Below are positions 28,758 through 36,534 of a stretch of 64,000 nt of DNA, in pieces. The DNA lies in NCBI RefSeq assembly GCF_003253735.1, contig NZ_QKYW01000001.1, positions 1,054,001-1,118,000 of the forward strand, given 5' to 3'. The number at the start of each line of letters is the position of its first letter. Within the stretch, counting starts at the first letter, position 1. The stretch is from Pseudomonas sp. URMO17WK12:I2. GTDB taxonomy: Bacteria; Pseudomonadota; Gammaproteobacteria; Pseudomonadales; Pseudomonadaceae. A program made the translations under genes and the position numbers. A model generated the notes under the pieces. The model had not been told where the DNA came from, ran no database searches, and saw only the letters and a program-made list of their open reading frames with translations.

Positions 28758-29156
28758 TTATCCCTCACGCGCATTCTTGATCGACACCTGGGTGTTCAGC
28801 GTCCAGAAGTCGTACAGCACGCCGACCAGAAACAGGCCGCCGGTGCACAGGTAGATGATGCCGGTGATCCATTTTCCCTGGTACATGCGGTGCACGCCGA
28901 AGACGCCGAGAAAGGTCAGCAGGATCCAGGCGACGTTGAAATCGGTGCTGCCTGCGGTAAAGCGCAGGTCCGCCTCGCGATCCATCCCCGGGATCAGTAG
29001 CAGGTCGATGATCCAGCCAATGAAGAACAAGCCAAGGGTGAAAAACCAGATGGTGCCGGTCACCGGCTTGCCGTAATAGAAGCGGTGCGCTCCCAGGAAA
29101 CCGAAAATCCACAGCAGGTAGCCGATGATCTTGCTGTGGGTATCAGGACGCTGCAT
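28758..29156 (-). CDS. Tandem TM2-domain membrane protein
   Basis: A protein of 132 residues starting at MQRPDTHSK with GGAG six bases upstream. It contains two TM2 units in a row: GFLGAHRFYYGKPVTGTIWF with GWIIDLLLIPG, then GVFGVHRMYQGKWITGIIYL with GVLYDFWTLN. Each has two hydrophobic helices and a short HR-containing turn, giving four membrane segments. The function of TM2 proteins is not established. It is divergent from a LexA-box-bearing operon, and that box lies 107 bp upstream of its start, so shared control is possible. Confidence 0.8.
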   Translation of the reverse strand: MQRPDTHSKIIGYLLWIFGFLGAHRFYYGKPVTGTIWFFTLGLFFIGWIIDLLLIPGMDREADLRFTAGSTDFNVAWILLTFLGVFGVHRMYQGKWITGIIYLCTGGLFLVGVLYDFWTLNTQVSIKNAREG

Positions 29157-29263
29157 CAGATTCTCCAGACAGATAGGTTGATTCGCTTCGATCCATGGCG
29201 GTGGCACAGGTTTCGCCTTTCACCGACGAGACGACCTTGCGAGGGCCGGGGGCTTACTGAATA

Positions 29264-29279
29264 CTGTATATAAATACAG
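29264..29279. promoter_or_regulatory. LexA (SOS) box
   Basis: CTGT-ATATAAAT-ACAG matches the gammaproteobacterial LexA operator CTGT-N8-ACAG with the usual AT-rich centre. It ends 16 bases before the radical SAM gene start, so LexA bound here would block transcription start. A TATAAAT element inside it could serve as a -10. It also lies upstream of the divergent TM2 gene. Confidence 0.85.
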
Positions 29280-29295
29280 CTATCGAATCGTACCC

Positions 29296-30507
29296 ATGGA
29301 ATTGATCGAAAAGCTTACGGTACTCGCCGACGCCGCCAAATACGATGTGTCCTGTGCCAGCAGCGGCGCCCCCAAGCGCAGCTCGAAAGGCCAGAGCGGC
29401 ATGGGCGCCACCGACGGCATGGGCATCTGCCACAGTTTCACACCAGACGGGCGCTGTGTCGCGCTGCTGAAGATTCTGCTGACCAATTTCTGCCTGTACG
29501 ACTGCCAGTACTGCGTAAACCGCCGCTCCAGCGATGTGCCCCGCGCGCGCTTCACCCCCGAGGAAGTGGTCACCCTGACCCTGGATTTCTACCGCCGCAA
29601 CTGCATCAGCGGGCTGTTCCTGAGCTCCGGCATCATCCGCTCGGCGGACTACACCATGGAGCAGCTGAACCGGGTCGCCAAGCTGCTGCGCGAGGAGCAT
29701 GAGTTTCGCGGCTATATCCACCTCAAGACCATCCCCGATGCTTCGCCGGAGCTGATCGCCGAAGCCGGCCGCTATGCCGATCGCCTCAGCGTGAATATCG
29801 AACTGCCCACCGAAAGCAGCCTGATCCGCCTGGCGCCGGAAAAGAGCGTGGCGCCGATCAAGCAGGCCATGGGCACCATTCGCAATGGCGTGGAGGAGGC
29901 GGACAGCGAGAAGCGCGCGCCGGCCTTCGCACCGGCTGGGCAAAGCACGCAGATGATCGTCGGTGCCGACACCACCGACGACAGCACCATCCTGCACACC
30001 GCCCAGTCGCTGTACGGTGACTTTCGTCTCAAGCGCGTCTACTACTCGGCGTTCAGCCCAATTCCGGGAAGCCCCAATACCGTCCCCTTCGAGGCGCCGC
30101 CGCTGTTGCGCGAGCACCGCCTGTACCAGGCGGACTTCCTGATGCGCGGCTACGGCTTCAAGGCCACCGAACTGCTCGACGGCCCCGGCAACCTGGCGCT
30201 GGATATCGATCCCAAACTGGCTTGGGCGCTGAACAATCGCCAGCACTTTCCCGTCGACCTGAACCGTGCGGACGTCACCATGATCGCCCGCATTCCCGGT
30301 ATCGGCGTGCTCAGTGCCCAGCGTCTGGTCGCCCTGCGTCGGCAGAAGCGCATCCGCTTTGCTGACGTCGGCCGCCTGCGTTGCGCCCTGGAGAAAGCCA
30401 AGCCGTTCATCATCACCCAGGACTACCGCCCGGTGCAGGCGAGCCGCGAATCCCTGGTGCTGCGCCAGCAATTGAGCGAAGCGCCGCAACAGATGGGGCT
30501 GTGGTGA
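29296..30507 (+). CDS. Radical SAM protein with C-terminal helix-hairpin-helix, putative DNA modification/repair
   Basis: A protein of 403 residues. The Fe-S/SAM motif is C66, C70 and C73 (TNFCLYDCQYCVNR, CX3CX2C), in a region typical of the family named 'putative DNA modification/repair radical SAM protein'. Supporting stretches are SGMGATDGMGICHSFTPDGR near residue 35, GLFLSSGIIRSADYTMEQ and VYYSAFSPIPGSPN. Residues about 320-378 form a helix-hairpin-helix (PVDLNRADVTMIARIPGIG, AQRLVALRRQKRI), a non-specific DNA-binding fold. No strong ribosome site precedes the ATG. It is coupled to the next gene by a one-base overlap and sits behind a LexA box. The chemistry is unknown. Confidence 0.88.
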   Translation: MELIEKLTVLADAAKYDVSCASSGAPKRSSKGQSGMGATDGMGICHSFTPDGRCVALLKILLTNFCLYDCQYCVNRRSSDVPRARFTPEEVVTLTLDFYRRNCISGLFLSSGIIRSADYTMEQLNRVAKLLREEHEFRGYIHLKTIPDASPELIAEAGRYADRLSVNIELPTESSLIRLAPEKSVAPIKQAMGTIRNGVEEADSEKRAPAFAPAGQSTQMIVGADTTDDSTILHTAQSLYGDFRLKRVYYSAFSPIPGSPNTVPFEAPPLLREHRLYQADFLMRGYGFKATELLDGPGNLALDIDPKLAWALNNRQHFPVDLNRADVTMIARIPGIGVLSAQRLVALRRQKRIRFADVGRLRCALEKAKPFIITQDYRPVQASRESLVLRQQLSEAPQQMGLW

Positions 30508-31364
30508 TGCACGCGGTGTGTTTCGATGGCAGCTTCGCCGGCTGGCGAGAAGCGGCCAGAACCCAGCTGCGCCGCGGCATGGCCCCCCATCAACTGAGCT
30601 GGGTGCAGGACAGCCAGGAAAATCACGACCTGTTCGGCCAGCTGGATGAGCCGCAACCGACCATGGCAGTTGATCGTCCGGTGCGAGTGCCGCGCGCCTT
30701 GATCGACCAATTGGAAAGCGCGGCGCGCTTTCGCTGCCCCCAGCGCTGGGCCTTGCTGTACCGCATTCTCTGGCGCGTCGCCAACGGCGACCAGGCAGCC
30801 ATGTTGGCCGGCGATATCGACGGCAGCGAATTGCACGCCCGCCTCAAGGCGGTTCGTCGTGAAGCGCATCACCTGCATGCCTTCCTGCGCTTCAAACCGC
30901 GGGACGCCGGCGCAGGCGGGCCGCAACTGGTGGCCTGGCACGAACCGGCCCACGACATTCTCGCCAGCGCCTCGGGGCATTTCGCCGAGCGCCTCGGCCG
31001 GCAGACCTGGCTGATCGCCACGCCGGACGATGGCGTGTACTGGGACGGCGAGAAGCTGCATCACGCCAACCCCTGCCCGCCCGAATGGCAGCAACTGGCC
31101 CAGGGCACCGACGACCGCAACGAAGCGATGTGGCTGGCCTACTACGGCAGCACCTTCAACCCGGCACGGCTCAACCGCAGTGTCCTGGAAACCAATATGC
31201 CGGTGCGCTTCTGGCGCAACCTGCCCGAAGGCCCGCTGATTCCCCGCCTGATGAGCCAGGCCCGCGCAGGCGCCCAGGTCGATGGCCAGGCCGAGGCGGT
31301 GGCAGCCCGGCCTGGAAAGCGTATCAGCGCGGATGCAGAGAAAGTGCTGCCGGTACGGCAGTGA
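30507..31364 (+). CDS. DUF4130 / TIGR03915-type putative DNA metabolism protein
   Basis: A protein of 285 residues starting at MHAVCFDGSFAGWREAAR, where ATG overlaps the stop of the radical SAM gene (TGATG). Features typical of the family are this N-terminal phrase, LKAVRREAHHLHAFLRFKP and the mid-protein HEPAHDILASASGHFAERLG, then WLIATPDDGVYWDG and WLAYYGSTFNPARLNRSV. In many bacteria this domain is fused to a UdgX-type uracil-DNA glycosylase. Here the glycosylase part is absent, since the last 35 residues are low-complexity. The partner of the radical SAM gene in a probable SOS-regulated operon; biochemical function unknown. Confidence 0.85.
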   Translation: MHAVCFDGSFAGWREAARTQLRRGMAPHQLSWVQDSQENHDLFGQLDEPQPTMAVDRPVRVPRALIDQLESAARFRCPQRWALLYRILWRVANGDQAAMLAGDIDGSELHARLKAVRREAHHLHAFLRFKPRDAGAGGPQLVAWHEPAHDILASASGHFAERLGRQTWLIATPDDGVYWDGEKLHHANPCPPEWQQLAQGTDDRNEAMWLAYYGSTFNPARLNRSVLETNMPVRFWRNLPEGPLIPRLMSQARAGAQVDGQAEAVAARPGKRISADAEKVLPVRQ

Positions 31365-31402
31365 ATCGCGCACGGTTGCTGCGCACTATCGGCAAGGCAA
31401 CA

Positions 31403-31425
31403 AAAAACCCGCCGAAGCGGGTTTG
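31403..31425. terminator. Intrinsic terminator between the DUF4130 gene and pilU
   Basis: AACCCGC-CGAA-GCGGGTT is flanked on the left by a run of A, giving a good T tract for the minus-strand pilU transcript. On the plus strand the tail is weaker (TTTGTCTG), so it may serve both convergent genes unequally. Confidence 0.85.
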
Positions 31426-31454
31426 TCTGTGCTGCCTCCTGGGCAATGGATAGG

Positions 31455-32600
31455 TCAGCGGAAGCGCCGCCCCTGATCTTCGTCGCTGATTTCCAATGAC
31501 AGCCCCTGGGAAACACTGGTCAGGTGCTCGCCATCGGTTTCCGAGCCGAGCTTGATCATCAGGCGCAGATCGTTCGCCGAGTCGGCGTACAGCAGGGCAT
31601 CTTCGTAGGTGATTTCGCCCTGGCTGTAGAGGTTGTAGAGCGCCTGGTCGAAGGTCTGCATGCCGTGTTCGGTGGAGCGTTTCATCAGCGCCTTGAGCTC
31701 GTGCACCTCGCCCTTGCGGATCAGGTCCGCGGCCAGCGGGGTGTTGATCAGCACCTCGATCACCGCACGGCGGCCCTTGCCGTCGGGCGTGGGGATCAGC
31801 TGCTGGGCGACGATGGCCTTGAGGTTCAGCGACAAATCCATCCACACCTGATTCTGCCGGTCAGCCGGAAAGAAGTTGATGATACGGTCCAGCGCCTGGT
31901 TGGCGTTGTTGGCGTGCAGGGTTGCCAGGCACAGGTGGCCAGTCTCGGCGAAGGCCACGGCGTGGTCCATGGTCTCGCGGGTGCGCACCTCACCGATGAG
32001 GATCACGTCCGGCGCCTGGCGCAGGGTGTTTTTCAGCGCCACTTCGAAGGAGTCGGTATCGATGCCCACTTCGCGCTGGGTGACGATGCAGTTCTGGTGC
32101 TGGTGGATGTACTCGATCGGGTCTTCGATGGAGATGATGTGGCCGCTGCTGTTCTTGTTGCGGTAGCCGATCATCGCCGCCAGGGAAGTCGACTTGCCGG
32201 TACCGGTGGCGCCGACGAACAGCACCAGGCCGCGCTTGGTCAGCGCCAGCTTCTTGAGGATTTCCGGCAGCTTGAGGTCATCGAGCGTGGGGATGTTGGT
32301 CTCGATGCGGCGCAGCACCATGCCAGCCAGGTTGCGCTGGTAGAACGCGCTGACCCGGAAGCGGCCGATGCCGCGGGCGCTGATCGCGAAGTTGCACTCA
32401 TGGTTCTCGGCGAAATCGCGGCGCTGCTGCTCGTTCATCACCCCGTGCACGGTTTCACGGGTCATTTCCGGCGACAGCGGGGTCTTGGTCACTGGCATGA
32501 TCTTGCCATTGACCTTCATCGACGGCGGCACGCCAGCGGTGATGAACAAGTCGGAGCCGCCTTTCTCGACCATCAGGCGCAACAGTTTCTCGAATTCCAT
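31455..32600 (-). CDS. pilU: Type IV pilus retraction accessory ATPase PilU
   Basis: A protein of 381 residues, a hexameric secretion-type ATPase. Walker A is FVGATGTGKSTSLAAMI with K136. The catalytic Glu region reads ISIEDPIEYIHQH, the Asp box GEVRTRETMDHAVAFAETGH, and the His box LCLATLHANNANQALDRI. PilU works with PilT to retract type IV pili at the cell-pole machine. It lies downstream of pilT on the same strand, with a 142 bp interspersed repeat filling most of the gap. Whether pilT transcription reads through the repeat is open. Confidence 0.96.
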   Translation of the reverse strand: MEFEKLLRLMVEKGGSDLFITAGVPPSMKVNGKIMPVTKTPLSPEMTRETVHGVMNEQQRRDFAENHECNFAISARGIGRFRVSAFYQRNLAGMVLRRIETNIPTLDDLKLPEILKKLALTKRGLVLFVGATGTGKSTSLAAMIGYRNKNSSGHIISIEDPIEYIHQHQNCIVTQREVGIDTDSFEVALKNTLRQAPDVILIGEVRTRETMDHAVAFAETGHLCLATLHANNANQALDRIINFFPADRQNQVWMDLSLNLKAIVAQQLIPTPDGKGRRAVIEVLINTPLAADLIRKGEVHELKALMKRSTEHGMQTFDQALYNLYSQGEITYEDALLYADSANDLRLMIKLGSETDGEHLTSVSQGLSLEISDEDQGRRFR

Positions 32601-32668
32601 GGATGCTTACCTAAATGCGCTGACGCGATGTTCAATTGCCGGCGGAGGGAGATCCGCCTGCCGGGCCA

Positions 32669-32810
32669 AGAATCTGTTCACGATCTTGCGAGCTAGAGCG
32701 ATACAAGGCAAAAACAAGCGAGGAAGCGGAGTTTACAAGTGGTAAATGAGCATTCCGAGCTTGTTTTTAACGCAGTAGCGCCGACGCGCAGCTGATCGTG
32801 AATAGATTCT
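32669..32810 (-). repeat. Interspersed repeat, copy 2 of 4 (inverted ends), between pilT and pilU
   Basis: The ends AGAATCTGTTCACGATC and, reversed, AGAATCTATTCACGATC match at 16 of 17 positions. Read on the minus strand the core is GCGTTAAAAACAAGCTCGG, GCTCATTTACCACTTGTAAA, CTCCGCTTCCTCGCTTGTTT, GCCTTG. The first base of the element on that strand (32810) is the last base of the pilT stop codon. It lacks about 24 bp of the interior present in copies 1 and 3. Confidence 0.82.
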
Positions 32811-33844
32811 CAGAAGTTTTCGGGGGTCTTGGCTTTCTCACGGGCACTTTCGCGGCTGACAAGGCCTTTGGACACCAGCCGTTTCAGGCATGCATCCAGG
32901 GTTTCCATGCCCAGCGCACCGCCGGTCTGGATGGCCGAGTACATCTGCGCCACCTTGTCTTCGCGGATCAGGTTACGGATCGCCGGGGTGCCGATCATGA
33001 TTTCGTGGGCCGCCACCCGACCGCCGCCAATCTTCTTCAGCAGGGTCTGGGAAATCACCGCCTGCAGGGATTCGGACAGCATGGAACGGACCATGGACTT
33101 CTCTTCGGCCGGGAACACGTCGACCACCCGATCGATGGTCTTGGCGGCGGAGGTGGTGTGCAGGGTGCCGAACACCAGGTGGCCGGTTTCCGCGGCGGTC
33201 AGCGCCAGGCGGATGGTTTCCAGGTCGCGCATCTCGCCGACCAGGATGATGTCCGGGTCTTCACGCAGTGCCGAACGCAGGGCTTCGGAGAAGCCGTGGG
33301 TGTCGCGATGCACTTCACGCTGGTTGATCAGGCACTTTTTCGACTCGTGAACGAATTCGATCGGGTCTTCGACGGTGAGAATGTGGTGGTACTTGTTGCT
33401 GTTGATGTAGTCGAGCATCGCCGCCAGGGTGGTGGACTTGCCCGAACCGGTGGGCCCGGTCACCAGCACCAGGCCGCGCGGCACGTCGGAGATCTTCTTG
33501 AAGATCTCGCCCATGCCGAGGTCTTCCATGCTCAGCACTTTCGATGGAATGGTCCGGAATACCGCACCGCTGCCGCGGTTCTGGTTGAAGGCGTTGACCC
33601 GGAAGCGCGCCACGCCCGGCACTTCGAACGAGAAGTCGGTCTCCAGGAATTCTTCGAAATCCTTGCGCTGCTTGTCGTTCATGATGTCGTAGATCAGCGC
33701 GTGCACCTGCTTGTGGTCGAGGGCAGGCAGGTTGATCCGGCGTACATCGCCGTCGACCCGGATCATCGGCGGCAAGCCTGCGGAAAGGTGCAGGTCCGAC
33801 GCGCCTTGCTTGGCGCTGAAGGCAAGCAGCTCGGTGATATCCAT
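32810..33844 (-). CDS. pilT: Type IV pilus retraction ATPase PilT
   Basis: A protein of 344 residues, identical in length to P. aeruginosa PilT. The start MDITELLAFSAKQGASDLHL is chosen over an upstream open stretch because it matches the family N-terminus. Walker A is LVTGPTGSGKSTTLAAML with K136. Also present are TVEDPIEFVHESKK, the Asp box GEMRDLETIRLALTAAETGH and the His box LVFGTLHTTSAAKTIDRV, plus the AIRNLIRE element near the C-terminus. It hydrolyses ATP to depolymerise pilin and retract pili. It is divergent from yggS. Its stop codon touches repeat copy 2. Confidence 0.97.
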   Translation of the reverse strand: MDITELLAFSAKQGASDLHLSAGLPPMIRVDGDVRRINLPALDHKQVHALIYDIMNDKQRKDFEEFLETDFSFEVPGVARFRVNAFNQNRGSGAVFRTIPSKVLSMEDLGMGEIFKKISDVPRGLVLVTGPTGSGKSTTLAAMLDYINSNKYHHILTVEDPIEFVHESKKCLINQREVHRDTHGFSEALRSALREDPDIILVGEMRDLETIRLALTAAETGHLVFGTLHTTSAAKTIDRVVDVFPAEEKSMVRSMLSESLQAVISQTLLKKIGGGRVAAHEIMIGTPAIRNLIREDKVAQMYSAIQTGGALGMETLDACLKRLVSKGLVSRESAREKAKTPENF

Positions 33845-33981
33845 GGGACTCCCTAATGACGGTAGAATGCCGCGTAACTTAAGGATAGGGGCCTTGGGGG
33901 GATCACCAGGCGGCTGCGCGAGCACGCCCTTGGCAGACCACCGTGGGGCCCGCAGAAACGCTCAGGCGGCAGGCGCAGGTA

Positions 33982-34668
33982 ATGTCCACGATAGCAGAGA
34001 ATATTGCAAAGGTCGGTGTGCGGATCCGTGAGGCGGCGCAAGCCTCGCAGCGAGATTTTTCATCCATTGGCCTGCTTGCCGTAAGCAAGACCAAGCCCGC
34101 CGAGGCCATTCGCGAAGCCCATGCGGCCGGCCTGCACGACTTCGGCGAGAACTACCTGCAGGAAGCGCTCGACAAGCAGACGCTGCTCGCCGACCTGCCA
34201 TTGACCTGGCATTTCATCGGCCCCATCCAGTCCAACAAGACCCGCCCCATCGCCGAGCACTTCGCCTGGGTGCACTCGGTGGACCGCCTGAAGATCGCCG
34301 AACGCCTGAGTGCCCAGCGCCCGGCCGAGCTGCCGCCGCTGAACATCTGCCTGCAGGTCAACGTCAGTGGCGAGGCGAGCAAGTCCGGTTGCCACCCTGA
34401 CCAGCTCGCGGCCTTGGCACAGGCGGTTACACAACTGCCCAACCTGCGCCTGCGCGGATTGATGACAATTCCCGAGCCCACCGATGACGCCACCGCCCAG
34501 CGGGCTGCCTTCGCTCGCCTGCGCGCCCTGCGGGACGGCCTGAACCTCGATCTCGACACCCTGTCCATGGGCATGAGCCACGACCTCGAAGCGGCCATCG
34601 CCGAGGGCGCGACCTGGGTGCGCATCGGCACCGCGCTGTTTGGCGAACGCGACTACGGCAAGGCCTGA
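33982..34668 (+). CDS. yggS: YggS family PLP homeostasis protein
   Basis: A protein of 228 residues of the PLP-binding barrel family. The PLP lysine is in LLAVSKTKPAEAIREA near residue 36. Other marks are DFGENYLQEALDK, WHFIGPIQSNKTRPIAEHF, CLQVNVSGEASKSG, LRGLMTIPEP and LSMGMSHDLEAAIAEGATWV ending in RIGTALFGER. It buffers free pyridoxal phosphate and has no known enzyme activity. The start MSTIAENI is used; an extension upstream is open but unlike the family. It is the first of yggS-proC-yggT-yggU and divergent from pilT. Confidence 0.95.
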   Translation: MSTIAENIAKVGVRIREAAQASQRDFSSIGLLAVSKTKPAEAIREAHAAGLHDFGENYLQEALDKQTLLADLPLTWHFIGPIQSNKTRPIAEHFAWVHSVDRLKIAERLSAQRPAELPPLNICLQVNVSGEASKSGCHPDQLAALAQAVTQLPNLRLRGLMTIPEPTDDATAQRAAFARLRALRDGLNLDLDTLSMGMSHDLEAAIAEGATWVRIGTALFGERDYGKA

Positions 34669-34704
34669 ACCACCGATCTCGACTCTCTAGATAGGAACCT
34701 CACC

Positions 34705-35523
34705 ATGACCACTCCCCGCATCGCCTTCATCGGCGCCGGCAACATGGCTGCCAGCCTGATCGGCGGGCTGCTCGCCCAGGGCCTGCCAGCGGGTGCCATC
34801 CGCGCCAGCGACCGTGGCGCCGAACAACGCGAGAAGATCGCCGCCGAGCACGGTATAGACGTGGTCGCCAGCAATGCCGAGGCCTGCCGTGACGCTGACG
34901 TGATCGTCCTGGCGGTCAAGCCGCAGGTCATGAAGGACGTGTGCCTGGACCTGGCGCCCCACCTGCAGGCCGGCCAGCTGATCGTCTCCATCGCCGCCGG
35001 CATCACCAGCGCCAGCCTGGAGAACTGGCTGGGCGAGCGCGCCATCGTGCGCTGCATGCCCAACACCCCGTCGCTGCTGCGCCTGGGCGCCAGCGGCCTG
35101 TATGCCAATGCACAGGTCAGCGCCGAACAGCGCCAGCAAGCCGAGCAGTTGCTCAGCGCTGTCGGCATGGCGGTGTGGCTGGACGAGGAAAAACTGATCG
35201 ACGCGGTCACGGCCGTGTCCGGCAGCGGCCCGGCCTACTTCTTCCTGCTGATCGAGGCGATGACCGCCAGCGGCGAGAAACTCGGCCTACCCCGCCACAT
35301 CGCCGCCAAACTGACCCTGCAAACCGCCCTGGGCGCCGCGCAGATGGCGTTGAATAGCGACGTCGACGCCGCCGAGCTGCGCCGCCGCGTCACCTCTCCG
35401 GCCGGCACCACCGAGGCGGCCATCAAGACATTCCAGGCTGGCGGCTTCGCAGCCCTGGTCGAGCAGGCCGTCAAGGCCGCCGACGGGCGCTCGGCCGAGC
35501 TGGCCAAACAACTGGGTCAATAA
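34705..35523 (+). CDS. proC: Pyrroline-5-carboxylate reductase
   Basis: A protein of 272 residues. It reduces pyrroline-5-carboxylate to proline with NAD(P)H. Visible: the Rossmann start RIAFIGAGNMAASLIGGLL, VILAVKPQVMKDV, VSIAAGITSASLENWLG, RCMPNTPSLLRLGASGLYAN and the catalytic C-terminal part DAVTAVSGSGPAYFFLLIEA, VTSPAGTTEAAIKTFQ. There is a ribosome site (TAGGAACC) about nine bases before the ATG. It lies 36 bp after yggS and 11 bp before yggT. Confidence 0.97.
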   Translation: MTTPRIAFIGAGNMAASLIGGLLAQGLPAGAIRASDRGAEQREKIAAEHGIDVVASNAEACRDADVIVLAVKPQVMKDVCLDLAPHLQAGQLIVSIAAGITSASLENWLGERAIVRCMPNTPSLLRLGASGLYANAQVSAEQRQQAEQLLSAVGMAVWLDEEKLIDAVTAVSGSGPAYFFLLIEAMTASGEKLGLPRHIAAKLTLQTALGAAQMALNSDVDAAELRRRVTSPAGTTEAAIKTFQAGGFAALVEQAVKAADGRSAELAKQLGQ

Positions 35524-35534
35524 GGAGACAATCA

Positions 35535-36125
35535 ATGATCGGTCTGAACACCGCAGCCGTTTACATCCTGCAGACCATCGGCAGCTTCTACCTGCTGATC
35601 GTGCTGCTGCGCTTCATCCTGCAACTGGTCCGTGCGGACTTCTACAACCCGCTCAGCCAGTTCATCGTGCGCGCCACCCACCCGCTGCTCAAGCCGCTGC
35701 GCCGCATCATCCCGAGCATCGGCGGCCTCGACCTGGCCTCGCTGGTGCTGGCGCTGATCGTGCAGTTCGTCTTGATGGCCCTGACCCTGATGCTGATGGG
35801 CGTCGGCGTCGGCGATCCGCTGCTGATCCTGGTGTGGTCGATCATTGGCGTCACCGCCCTGCTGCTCAAGGTGTTCTTCTTCGCCCTGATCATCAGCGTG
35901 ATCCTCTCCTGGGTCGCCCAGGGCACGCACAACCCGGCGGCCCTGCTGGTCAACCAGATCTGCGAACCGCTGCTGGCACCGATCCGCCGCATCCTGCCCA
36001 ACCTGGGCGGCCTGGACCTGTCGCCGATCGTGGCATTCCTGATCCTCAACCTGATCGACATGCTGGTGATCCGCAACCTGGCGATCAGCACCGGTATGTT
36101 CAGCGGCCTGAGCCTGGCGATCTGA
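35535..36125 (+). CDS. yggT: YggT family integral membrane protein
   Basis: A protein of 196 residues containing two YGGT units. The first covers about 5-85 (YILQTIGSFYLLIVLLRFIL, NPLSQFIVRATHPLLKPLRR) and the second about 95-190 (NPAALLVNQICEPLLAPIRR, LPNLGGLDLSPIVAFLILNL). Each has two membrane helices with a polar proline-containing loop between them. The function is not firmly known; roles in osmotic shock tolerance and cell-envelope organisation have been suggested. Ribosome site AAGGAGA eight bases upstream. Confidence 0.93.
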   Translation: MIGLNTAAVYILQTIGSFYLLIVLLRFILQLVRADFYNPLSQFIVRATHPLLKPLRRIIPSIGGLDLASLVLALIVQFVLMALTLMLMGVGVGDPLLILVWSIIGVTALLLKVFFFALIISVILSWVAQGTHNPAALLVNQICEPLLAPIRRILPNLGGLDLSPIVAFLILNLIDMLVIRNLAISTGMFSGLSLAI

Positions 36126-36129
36126 GGCG

Positions 36130-36426
36130 GTGGCGTTCTACCGCTGGGACGGCGATGCGCTGACTCTCGACTGCCACCTGCAGCCCAAGGCGAGCAACGA
36201 TGCCTTCGCCGGGCTGCACGGTGAACGCCTGAAGATTCGCCTCACCGCCCCGCCGGTGGACGGCAAGGCCAATGCCCACCTGCTGGCCTTTCTGGCCGAA
36301 GCCTTCGGCGTCGCCAAGAGCCAGGTCAGCCTGCTAAGCGGCCAGCAAAGCCGCCAGAAGCGCGTACGCATCCAGACGCCCGCGACATTACCGGCCGAAC
36401 TCGGCCTGACCGCTCGCCCGTTCTGA
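36130..36426 (+). CDS. yggU: YggU/DUF167 family protein
   Basis: A protein of 98 residues starting with GTG, four bases after the yggT stop, so it probably depends on translational coupling. The family stretch RLKIRLTAPPVDGKANAHLL followed by FLAEAFGVAKSQVSLLSGQQ and SRQKRVRI is clear. It is a small alpha/beta protein of unknown function, often found next to yggT. Confidence 0.92.
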   Translation: MAFYRWDGDALTLDCHLQPKASNDAFAGLHGERLKIRLTAPPVDGKANAHLLAFLAEAFGVAKSQVSLLSGQQSRQKRVRIQTPATLPAELGLTARPF

Positions 36427-36534
36427 ACGACCATCAGGTGCCATTGCGACACAGTGCCATTGACGTGGCCCCGTGCCCTCGCATAATGCTCGGCAGCCCG
36501 CATCGACGCCGATGCCCTGTCAGGGAACCCACCA

